Assembly (NCBI GenBank): GCA_018376855.1
Contig: JAHAAN010000095.1
Coordinates: 2,990-14,686 of the forward strand
DNA: 11,697 nucleotides
Direction: 5' to 3'
Source of the DNA: Clostridiales bacterium
GTDB taxonomy: Bacteria > Bacillota > Clostridia > Christensenellales > QALW01
The first letter of the stretch is position 1, and each line of letters begins with the position of its first letter. A program made the translations under genes and the position numbers. Below are positions 1 to 5,633 of the stretch, piece by piece. A model generated the notes under the pieces. That model was not told where the DNA came from and did not search any database. It was given only the letters and a program-made list of their open reading frames with translations.

Positions 1-666
1 GGACTGCTGTTCCGGCCCCATAAAAAACCAAAGCGCGGTAAAGCCCGCGGCAAAAGCGCCGCCCATCAGAAATAAATAACGAAGCTTTACGCCCGATACG
101 AACATCATTCCGGCAAAGACAATTACATAGACTATCGTAGTGCCGATATCCATTTGCGCCAAAAGCACGATCAGAATAGCGGCAAAGCAAAGAAGCGCGG
201 GCAAAAGATCGCGAAAGCGTTCCATGGGGCGGCAGGTAAGAAATTTTGCGCAGACCAGTATCATGGCGATCTTAATAATTTCCGAAGGCTGGAAGGTTAC
301 GGAGCCGTCGGCAGTCAGGTTGATCCACCCTTTTGTGCCGCCATAGGTTTTGCCGAAAAAAGCAATATAAGCCAGCAAGGCAAGGGACACAAATAAGATC
401 AGGTACCATATTTTAGAGTAAAAACGATAACTGATAAACATAATGCCGATCATAACCGCCAATGCAATAGCCAGCCATTTGGCTTGGCGCAGCACCATTT
501 CAAAGTTCAGGTTCGCTATGATCTGATCGAAGGAAAGCTCCTGCTTGGAAAACGGCGTTGTGGTAGCGATGAGAATCGCGAGCAGCCCGATAAGCGATAT
601 TACAATTACGATCACGGGCAAAAAATATTCAATATTTTTCCAGCGTCTGTTATCAAAAAACGACAT
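1..666 (-). CDS. rodA: RodA/FtsW family (SEDS) peptidoglycan glycosyltransferase, C-terminus cut off by window edge
   Basis: RodA is a polytopic membrane protein that polymerises lipid II into glycan strands during sidewall elongation, together with a class B penicillin-binding protein. The frame is open from an ATG at 666-664 to the window edge, giving 222 residues of a family usually 370-420 long. Visible hydrophobic segments lie at about residues 14-33, 63-80, 86-104, 131-142, 152-170 and 177-192. Family motifs are present: GGTKGWIN (109-116) with FQPSE (125-129), and QMDIGT (171-176), matching the QPDLGT block. The catalytic Asp of the large periplasmic loop lies further on and is outside the window. 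The start is supported by AAAGGA nine bases upstream. Position directly after minE favours RodA over FtsW, which is an inference; the motifs alone fit both. The gene may be transcribed from its own promoter (about 698-726) as well as by read-through from minDE. Confidence 0.9.
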   Translation of the reverse strand, partial: MSFFDNRRWKNIEYFLPVIVIVISLIGLLAILIATTTPFSKQELSFDQIIANLNFEMVLRQAKWLAIALAVMIGIMFISYRFYSKIWYLILFVSLALLAYIAFFGKTYGGTKGWINLTADGSVTFQPSEIIKIAMILVCAKFLTCRPMERFRDLLPALLCFAAILIVLLAQMDIGTTIVYVIVFAGMMFVSGVKLRYLFLMGGAFAAGFTALWFFMGPEQQS

Positions 667-697
667 GAATCCGAATCCTTTGTTGATTGATGCTGTT

Positions 698-726
698 ATT
701 TTATCACAGATAGCGGAAAAAATCCA
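698..726 (-). promoter_or_regulatory. Candidate extended -10 promoter for rodA
   Basis: On the minus strand TAAAAT (703-698) is preceded by TG plus one base, giving an extended -10 element TGATAAAAT. TGGATT (726-721) lies 17 bases upstream and is a poor -35, as expected where an extended -10 is used. The predicted start of transcription near 691 would give a leader of about 25 bases containing the rodA ribosome binding site. This rests on consensus matching only, in an AT-rich 85-base gap between minE and rodA. Confidence 0.35.
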
Positions 727-751
727 TATGAATATCCGATAATTTGCGCAA

Positions 752-1006
752 TTATATATGGCTGTGAATCGCAAGGTGAATATGTACGTCCATGTTTTCG
801 TGCTTTCTTTCGCTGTCGATCCGGCAGTCCATGGCTTCAGGCTCCAGCTGGAGGCTGTCCGCAATCAGTTTTTTTAATTCGTTTTCAAGCTTTTGAAGCA
901 GGCCGGGCGCTCTTGCAAGCCTGTCTCCGGACAGAACGTTGATGAGTCTGTTTTTGGCGGTTGAGTTGCTGTGTATGCGAGTAAAAAATTTTTTTAACCA
1001 TTTCAT
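752..1006 (-). CDS. minE: Cell division topological specificity factor MinE
   Basis: MinE stimulates MinD ATPase and releases MinD from the membrane, driving the dynamic pattern that keeps the division inhibitor away from midcell. The protein is 84 residues, normal for the family. The first residues (MKWLKKFF) form a short basic amphipathic segment suited to membrane binding. Residues about 13-26 (NSTAKNRLINVLSG) match the MinD-binding contact helix, with the typical AK.RL pattern. Residues about 36-84 form the dimerisation/topological domain: a helix (LLQKLENELKKLIADS) and a last strand that is unusually histidine-rich (DVHIHLAIHSHI). The ATG at 1006 has GGAGG nine bases upstream, and the gene begins 15 bases after the minD stop, so the two are surely co-transcribed. 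Codons 4-8 contain a run of seven A followed by six T on the coding strand, a possible slippage site. Confidence 0.92.
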   Translation of the reverse strand: MKWLKKFFTRIHSNSTAKNRLINVLSGDRLARAPGLLQKLENELKKLIADSLQLEPEAMDCRIDSERKHENMDVHIHLAIHSHI

Positions 1007-1021
1007 TATTTTATACCTCCG

Positions 1022-1822
1022 TTAACCGGCTTTGCTTTCAAGGCCGAACAGTTTCCCCAGCCATGAACTCAGCCCGCTTTTTTTGACGAGTTCAGGCACG
1101 GAAGCTCCGCAGAGTACGGAAGCGATTCTTTTGTATTCCGCTCCGGCAGGACTTTTTCCCATGTTGATAACAGCTTCGCCTAAATTAGAGCCGCGGATTA
1201 CAAGCTCATCGTCCGGAATAGCGCCGATAGCTTTAAGCCCGAGCACTTCCTCTACATCTTCTACGCTCAGCATGTCGCCCTTGCGGATCAGATCGTATTT
1301 CACCCTGTTGACGATCAAACGAACGGATTCGATTTCAGTTGAGGAAAGCAGCCCTATAACGCGGTCTGCGTCCCGAATAGAGGATACCTCGGGCGTGCAG
1401 ATGAGAAGCGCTTCGTCTGCGCCGGCAATGGCGTTTTTAAAGCCTTGCTCAATGCCTGCGGGGCAATCGATCAGGATAAAATCATAGCTTTCTTTAAGTT
1501 CTGTCATAAGCTTTTCCATCTGTTCGGGGGAAACGGCCGTTTTATCGTGCGTCTGCGATGCGGGAAGCAGGGCGAGACGGCTGTTTTTCTTGTCGTGTAT
1601 GATCGCCTGCCGCGCTCTGCATCGCCCTTGAAGAACGTCGACTATATCGAATATCACTCTGTTTTCCAAACCTAAAACAAGATCAAGATTTCTTAATCCG
1701 ATATCTGAATCAATAAGCAGTACATTTTTTCCCTGTTCAGCTAAGGCATGTCCAAGGTTGGCTGTTGTTGTGGATTTTCCGACGCCGCCTTTGCCGGAAG
1801 TGATGACAAATACCTTTCCCAT
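1022..1822 (-). CDS. minD: Septum site-determining ATPase MinD
   Basis: MinD is a ParA/Mrp-type ATPase that dimerises on the membrane with ATP, recruits the division inhibitor MinC and is released by MinE. The protein is 266 residues, the usual size. The deviant Walker A motif is SGKGGVGKST at 9-18, with signature Lys11 and Lys16; Asp38 and Asp40 follow in LLIDSDIG, and the Walker B Asp119 lies in FILIDCPAG. The C-terminal stretch SSWLGKLFGLE is an amphipathic membrane-targeting helix. I chose the ATG at 1822, with AGGAGG six bases upstream, over an in-frame ATG ten codons earlier at 1852 that would add a non-conserved MYQILLRRNL extension and include the ribosome binding site in coding sequence. 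minE follows after 15 bases. minC is not adjacent: the upstream neighbour is a class A penicillin-binding protein, 96 bases away. Confidence 0.95.
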   Translation of the reverse strand: MGKVFVITSGKGGVGKSTTTANLGHALAEQGKNVLLIDSDIGLRNLDLVLGLENRVIFDIVDVLQGRCRARQAIIHDKKNSRLALLPASQTHDKTAVSPEQMEKLMTELKESYDFILIDCPAGIEQGFKNAIAGADEALLICTPEVSSIRDADRVIGLLSSTEIESVRLIVNRVKYDLIRKGDMLSVEDVEEVLGLKAIGAIPDDELVIRGSNLGEAVINMGKSPAGAEYKRIASVLCGASVPELVKKSGLSSWLGKLFGLESKAG

Positions 1823-1846
1823 AAGGTTCCTCCTAAGTAAAATCTG

Positions 1847-1861
1847 ATACATGCTATGTAT
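1847..1861. repeat. Short inverted repeat in the minD leader
   Basis: ATACAT and ATGTAT form perfect 6-base arms around GCT, 25-39 bases upstream of the minD start and directly next to the larger 1865-1888 hairpin. It could be a second small RNA stem or an operator half-site pair. With arms this short it may equally be chance. Confidence 0.25.
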
Positions 1862-1864
1862 TCC

Positions 1865-1888
1865 GCAAGGAAAACGGATTTTCCTTGC
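1865..1888 (-). promoter_or_regulatory. Perfect 10-bp RNA hairpin with UCCG tetraloop between the penicillin-binding gene and minD
   Basis: GCAAGGAAAA and TTTTCCTTGC are perfectly complementary 10-base arms around a 4-base loop. Read in the direction of transcription (minus) the loop is UCCG, which fits the stable UNCG tetraloop pattern. It begins 31 bases after the penicillin-binding gene stop and ends 43 bases before the minD start. No T-run follows on the minus strand (GGAATACAT comes next), so it is not a standard intrinsic terminator. It could attenuate, protect a processed 3' end, or mark a cleavage point that sets different levels for the upstream gene and minDE. Function is inferred only from structure and position. 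Confidence 0.5.
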
Positions 1889-1918
1889 ACGAGTTGTGTA
1901 GGTTTTTGACTTGTTTTG

Positions 1919-4219
1919 TTAAGGAACGAATATAGAGACGCGCTTGGAGGCGGCAGACGAGAGCGGCTGCCCGTTTGAGAGGGCGAGCGGATTTTCTACA
2001 ACTACAAAATAACGGTTTTCCTGCCCTTTAACGGCGTTAAAATCTGTTATGCTGATTTTGCCGCTTCCGCCCTGAACAGTTTGGATCAGCGTGCATTCCT
2101 CGGTGAGACGAAAGACATTGCAGCGCGTGTTGGGAGTTTGGCAGTCAAAGCTGACGATGGGAAGCCCGAAGGAATTCAGCTCAGCTGAAAGCTCTGTTAC
2201 AGCCGGAGGCGGGGAATACAGGCGTGAAGCCTGCTTGGGCAGCGAAGCGGAGGAAAAGTATTCCTTCATGATGGCCGAGCGGGGCGTATAGGGGGTTGCA
2301 AGCTCCTGCTTTCCCGTTTCGTACAGGGTGGTTTTATCAAGCTCCATCAGAGACACGGATGGAGGAATCTCGATTTGCGGGGCGGATCGGTCTTTATACA
2401 GATAGCGGAAAATGGAGGAAGCCATTTTAGCGGGATAAGAGCTTCCCGTTACTTCGGATGATAAGTGCGCATCGGCGCCGGTTTTGTCGTATCCCATCCA
2501 TGCGGCAACCGTATATTCCCCGTTGTAAGCGCAGAGCCATGCGTCCGAATTTCCGCCTGTGGGAATATGATTTACCGTTCCGGTTTTTACGCTGATTCCC
2601 AAATCGCGCAGATCCGAAAAGCAGCTGTTGCTTTTTAACGCAGCCTGCCGAAGAATGTCCGATACGATAAACGAGGTGCCCTCGGACATGATTCGCTCCG
2701 TGCGGCGGCTTGAGCGGTAAACCGTGTTTCCGTTTAAGTCCTCGATTCGGTCGATATAGGAGGCTGCGCTGTAAAAACCGCCGTTTGCAAAGGCGCTGTA
2801 GGCTGAGGCCAGCTCCATAGGGGAGACGCCGTAGGTAAAGCCGCCTAAGGCCAATGTCAGGCCGGTATCGCGTTCATCGAATTTGATGCCGAAATTTTGG
2901 GCAAAGGCCTTGCCGTTTTCAATGCCGATTTCGTTTAGGATCTCTACTGCGGTCGTGTTTACGGATTTAATCAACGCTTCGCGTACCGTGATGTTTCCGT
3001 AATATCTGTTTCCGAAATTGGTGGGCGTAAAATTCCCAAAGGATTTTTGAACGTCATGAAAGATCGTTGCAGCGTTGACGGCGCCGGATTCAATGGCAGC
3101 GCCGTAGACAAGGATTGGTTTTATGGTTGAGCCGGGCGAGCGCTTCATCATGGTGGCGCGGTTAAAACAGAGGCGAACCTCATGCGTGCGCCCTCCGCAC
3201 ACGGCGAGCACGCGGTTTGTTCCCGGTTCGAGCACGACGATCGCACATTGGGGGAGCGATTTTTCGTCGGTATCAGGGAAAAAAGCGGTTTCCTGCACCA
3301 TGCACTGAATAAAATATTGCAGGTCGGAGTCCATGTTGGTGTGGATGCTGTAGCCGCCGCTGAGCAGCTCCTCCAGCTCAACGTTCAACAGAGCGCATCC
3401 GCTGCGCAGAATCTCGTCCATATAATAGCCGTAAACGTAATTGTCGGAAAGATCCAGATCCAATGTCAATTCGCGTTTAATGGCTTCATCGTGCTGCTCC
3501 TGAGAGATTTTTCCGTATTGCAGCATCAGGTCGAGCACTACGTCGCGCCGGCTGAGCGCGCGCTCAGGGTGCACATGAGGAGCGTATGCCGAGGGAGATT
3601 TGATGATTCCCGCAAGCATAGCGGCTTCATCAAGCGTAAGCTCTGAGGCCGGCTTTGAAAAATAGGTTTGAGCGGCGGCTCCGATGCCGTAGGCGTGGTT
3701 TCCGAAATAGATGTAGTTCAGGTACATTTCCAAAATTTCGTCTTTGCTGCATAGAGATTCCAGCTGCATGGCCAGCACAGCCTCCTGAGCTTTGCGCGAC
3801 AGGCTTTTTTCGCTTGTCAAGTGGCTGTTTTTAATCAGCTGCTGGGTGATCGTGCTGGCGCCTTCTTTAAAGCTCCCGGCTTTGAGGTCGGCTAAAATCG
3901 CGCCTAACACGCGCTTTGTGTCGATTCCTCCGTGCTCGTAGAAGCGAATGTCCTCCGCGCAGATAAAGGCGTCCTTCACATGCTGCGGCAGCTCCTTCAG
4001 GGATATTTTGGTTCGGCTCTGGCCGTTGTCTAAAATGGAAAGCAGATTGCCGCTGCGGTCGTAGATTCTCAGACTTTGCGCCAGATTGGTAATAGAATCC
4101 TTGGAGAGATCCTTCCAGTTGGCGATGTCCAATATATTTACGGCAAAAGAAATAAGCAGCAGCATAGTTAAGGTATAAAAGAAAAAAACGAGAAATCTTT
4201 TTTTGCTTTTTGGATTCAT
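1919..4219 (-). CDS. Class A penicillin-binding protein (bifunctional peptidoglycan glycosyltransferase/transpeptidase)
   Basis: This enzyme polymerises lipid II and cross-links stem peptides on the outer face of the membrane. The protein is 766 residues. A basic cytoplasmic tail (1-8) leads into one membrane anchor (about 9-30). The GT51 domain follows: EDIRFYEHGG (89-98) carries the catalytic Glu89, GASTITQQLIKN spans 120-131, RKAQEA 142-147 and KDEILEMYLN 159-168. The transpeptidase domain has all three active-site motifs: STIK (Ser364, Lys367), SVN (419-421) and KTG (545-547). About 150 residues after the transpeptidase core form a proline- and serine-rich tail whose end (about 680-766) resembles a small beta domain; I do not identify it. 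The ATG at 4219 is chosen because the membrane anchor follows at once and AAAGGA lies 12 bases upstream; the frame stays open 187 codons further but without similarity to the family. It is transcribed divergently from miaB and reads towards minD. Confidence 0.93.
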   Translation of the reverse strand: MNPKSKKRFLVFFFYTLTMLLLISFAVNILDIANWKDLSKDSITNLAQSLRIYDRSGNLLSILDNGQSRTKISLKELPQHVKDAFICAEDIRFYEHGGIDTKRVLGAILADLKAGSFKEGASTITQQLIKNSHLTSEKSLSRKAQEAVLAMQLESLCSKDEILEMYLNYIYFGNHAYGIGAAAQTYFSKPASELTLDEAAMLAGIIKSPSAYAPHVHPERALSRRDVVLDLMLQYGKISQEQHDEAIKRELTLDLDLSDNYVYGYYMDEILRSGCALLNVELEELLSGGYSIHTNMDSDLQYFIQCMVQETAFFPDTDEKSLPQCAIVVLEPGTNRVLAVCGGRTHEVRLCFNRATMMKRSPGSTIKPILVYGAAIESGAVNAATIFHDVQKSFGNFTPTNFGNRYYGNITVREALIKSVNTTAVEILNEIGIENGKAFAQNFGIKFDERDTGLTLALGGFTYGVSPMELASAYSAFANGGFYSAASYIDRIEDLNGNTVYRSSRRTERIMSEGTSFIVSDILRQAALKSNSCFSDLRDLGISVKTGTVNHIPTGGNSDAWLCAYNGEYTVAAWMGYDKTGADAHLSSEVTGSSYPAKMASSIFRYLYKDRSAPQIEIPPSVSLMELDKTTLYETGKQELATPYTPRSAIMKEYFSSASLPKQASRLYSPPPAVTELSAELNSFGLPIVSFDCQTPNTRCNVFRLTEECTLIQTVQGGSGKISITDFNAVKGQENRYFVVVENPLALSNGQPLSSAASKRVSIFVP

Positions 4220-4247
4220 TGTGGGTTCATTTCCTTTTGCACATATT

Positions 4248-4266
4248 GCAGAACTGCATGTTCTGC
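4248..4266. repeat. Perfect 7-base inverted repeat in the leader of the penicillin-binding gene
   Basis: GCAGAAC and GTTCTGC flank the five bases TGCAT, 29-47 bases upstream of the penicillin-binding protein start. It would lie at or just after the start of transcription if the CATAAT at 4276-4271 (minus strand) is the -10 box, a position typical of a repressor operator. It also could form a small leader hairpin. It resembles a Gram-positive LexA box (GAAC, four bases, GTTC) but has five central bases, so I do not call it one. Confidence 0.35.
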
Positions 4267-4270
4267 CGTT

Positions 4271-4276
4271 ATTATG
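4271..4276 (-). promoter_or_regulatory. Possible -10 element for the penicillin-binding gene
   Basis: CATAAT on the minus strand matches five of six bases of TATAAT. The only -35 at a workable distance is TTTCAT, 18 bases upstream, which is weak. The predicted transcript would begin near 4264 with a leader of about 45 bases. Offered as the best candidate in the divergent region, not as a firm call. Confidence 0.25.
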
Positions 4277-4281
4277 CGTAT

Positions 4282-4332
4282 ATGCCCGAAATTTATGAAA
4301 CAAGCCGAGAAGGAAGGCGCAAATTTCGGCAT
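4282..4332. repeat. Long imperfect inverted repeat in the divergent intergenic region
   Basis: ATGCCCGAAATTT (4282-4294) and AAATTTCGGCAT (4321-4332) are inverted copies, 12 paired bases with one extra C bulged in the left arm, separated by 26 bases. It lies between the two divergent gene starts, about 15 bases upstream of the miaB -35 box and just upstream of the possible -10 box of the penicillin-binding gene. Two equal half-sites about four helical turns apart suit a dimeric or looping regulator acting on both directions, or a cruciform/RNA stem. No regulator can be named from the sequence. Confidence 0.4.
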
Positions 4333-4347
4333 GTTTTGTTAAAATAC

Positions 4348-4377
4348 TTGCAAAAACACGGCGGGTTAGAGTATAAT
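4348..4377 (+). promoter_or_regulatory. Sigma-A type promoter for the miaB-mutS-mutL-miaA operon
   Basis: TTGCAA (4348-4353, four of six matches to TTGACA) is followed after 18 bases by a perfect TATAAT (4372-4377). Transcription would start near 4384, giving a leader of only about 22 bases that holds the AGGAGG at 4389-4394 before the ATG at 4406. This is the only convincing promoter seen for the rightward genes. Confidence 0.65.
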
Positions 4378-4405
4378 AAATATCATTCAGGAGGGTATAA
4401 CGGGC

Positions 4406-5618
4406 ATGAAGAAGGTTGACATTGTATCTTTTCGGGAAAGCCGGAATCAGCAATATGCGAAGGACGTGCTGGCGTCGTGGAACGGAGCACGGCATTTTTA
4501 TTATATCGAGACTTACGGCTGCCAGATGAATGTGCATGATTCGGAAAAGCTGGCCGGCATGCTTTCGGATATGGGCTATGAAAAGGCGGACAGCAAAGAA
4601 GAAGCGGATATCATTCTTTTTAATACCTGCTGCGTTAGAGAAAACGCAGAGCTGCGGGTTTACGGAAATCTCGGCGCGCTGCGGGCGCTTAAGGAACAGA
4701 AGCCCTCGCTGGTGATCGGCGTTTGCGGCTGCATGATGCAGCAGGAAAAGATCGTTTCCGGGATCAAGTGGCTGCAACAATTTTTGTTCTTACTGCATTG
4801 TTCCGTATGTCAGGGGCAGGGAGCGCAGCAGAAAGAGCGAGGACATTATAAAGGAAGCCAGAGAATTGGCTGCCGGCGGGTGCAAGGAAATCACTTTGTT
4901 GGGGCAGAACGTGAATTCCTACGGAAAGGACTGCGGCGAGATCTCCTTTGCGCAGCTTTTAAGGCGTTTGAACGAGATTGAAGGCATTGAACGCATTTGT
5001 TTTATGACCAGCCATCCCAAGGACTGTTCGGACGAGCTGATACAGGCCATTGCGGAATGCGAGCATGTGGCCAAGCAGCTGCATTTGCCGGTGCAGTCCG
5101 GGAGCGACCGGATCCTGCGGATGATGAACCGCCGTTATACCAGAGAGGATTATTTGGCGCTGATTCGCAGGGTGCGCAGCGCGGTTCCGGATATCGGGCT
5201 GACAACGGATATTATTGTTGGCTTTCCCGGAGAAACAGAGGAAGATTTTCAGGAAACCATGCGGCTTTATGAAGAGGTTGGCTTTGCAAGCGCTTATATG
5301 TTTATTTATTCAAAGCGCAGCGGCACACCGGCGGCGGAAAGTGCGGATCAAATTCCGCTGGCAGTAAAAAAAGAGAGACTTTCGCGCTTGATTGCGCTTC
5401 AAGCGGAGTATACAAAGCGGGTTAATTTGGAGCATATAGGAAAAACCTATGAGGTTCTTGCCGAAAGCGTGAGCAAGCGCAGCAGTAAAATGATTTCCGG
5501 CAGAACTTCCTGTGGCCGAATGGTGTCTTTTCAGGGCGATCCCTCTATGATCGGAAGCTTTGTCAGGGTTTGTATCAAGGAGGCCAAGGTGAACACATTG
5601 CTCGGAGAATTGGTGTAA
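4406..5618 (+). pseudogene. miaB: tRNA-2-methylthio-N6-isopentenyladenosine37 synthase MiaB, disrupted by internal deletion and frameshift
   Basis: MiaB is a radical-SAM enzyme with two iron-sulfur clusters that adds a methylthio group to i6A37 in tRNAs reading UNN codons. The N-part (4406 to about 4769, ~121 codons) holds the methylthiotransferase domain with Cys39 (ETYGCQMN), Cys75 (NTCCVREN) and Cys109 (VCGCMMQ), spaced as in E. coli MiaB. The frame then breaks: the radical-SAM motif CNNFCSYC starts at 4773 in a different frame and continues cleanly to the stop at 5616-5618, including LHLPVQSGSD, DIIVGFPGET and a C-terminal TRAM domain. The roughly 60 residues normally between the domains (the FGTHN...VNIMYG region) are missing, and the lost length must be 2 modulo 3. 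The first frame runs on meaninglessly to a stop at 4979-4981. The surviving parts total ~403 codons against about 450-510 in intact homologues. The start has AGGAGG 11 bases upstream. Recent mutation and assembly error are both possible. Confidence 0.88.
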
Positions 5619-5633
5619 GGAGGGGGTTTTTTG
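5616..5633 (+). promoter_or_regulatory. Strong ribosome binding site fixing a TTG start for mutS
   Basis: TAAGGAGGGGG overlaps the miaB stop codon, and GGAGG lies seven bases before TTG at 5631. The next in-frame ATG (5646) is 22 bases from it, too far. The TTG start also yields MALSPMMQQYL, the usual MutS N-terminus. The strong site lets mutS be translated even though upstream miaB translation is broken. Confidence 0.75.

Noticed and set aside
739..755. Hairpin ATAATT-TGCGC-AATTAT overlapping the minE stop codon as a terminator
   Set aside because: The stem is six A-T pairs only, overlaps coding sequence and has no following T-run; too weak to call.
3182..3646. 154-codon plus-strand frame inside the penicillin-binding gene
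   Set aside because: Lies entirely antisense to the conserved glycosyltransferase/transpeptidase coding sequence and has no start signal or recognisable domain.
4217..4230. Four-codon upstream reading frame (Met-Asn-Pro-Gln-stop) overlapping the penicillin-binding protein start
   Set aside because: Its ATG is only one base from the AAAGGA sequence, too close for initiation; the arrangement is best seen as chance in the leader.
4251..4263. LexA (SOS) box upstream of the penicillin-binding gene
   Set aside because: GAAC and GTTC are separated by five bases, not the four of the Gram-positive LexA box; reported only as an inverted repeat.
4220..4780. N-terminal extension of the penicillin-binding protein by 187 residues
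   Set aside because: It would cross the miaB promoter and the 5' part of miaB on the opposite strand, has no family similarity, and the membrane anchor starts properly from the ATG at 4219.
4866..5618. Independent short gene starting at TTG 4866
   Set aside because: It is the C-terminal part of miaB; starting there would omit the radical-SAM cysteines at 4773-4796 that are present in the same frame just upstream.
4406..5618. Programmed ribosomal frameshift in miaB
   Set aside because: A frameshift alone would not explain the absence of about 60 family-conserved residues at the junction, and there is no slippery heptamer at the change of frame.
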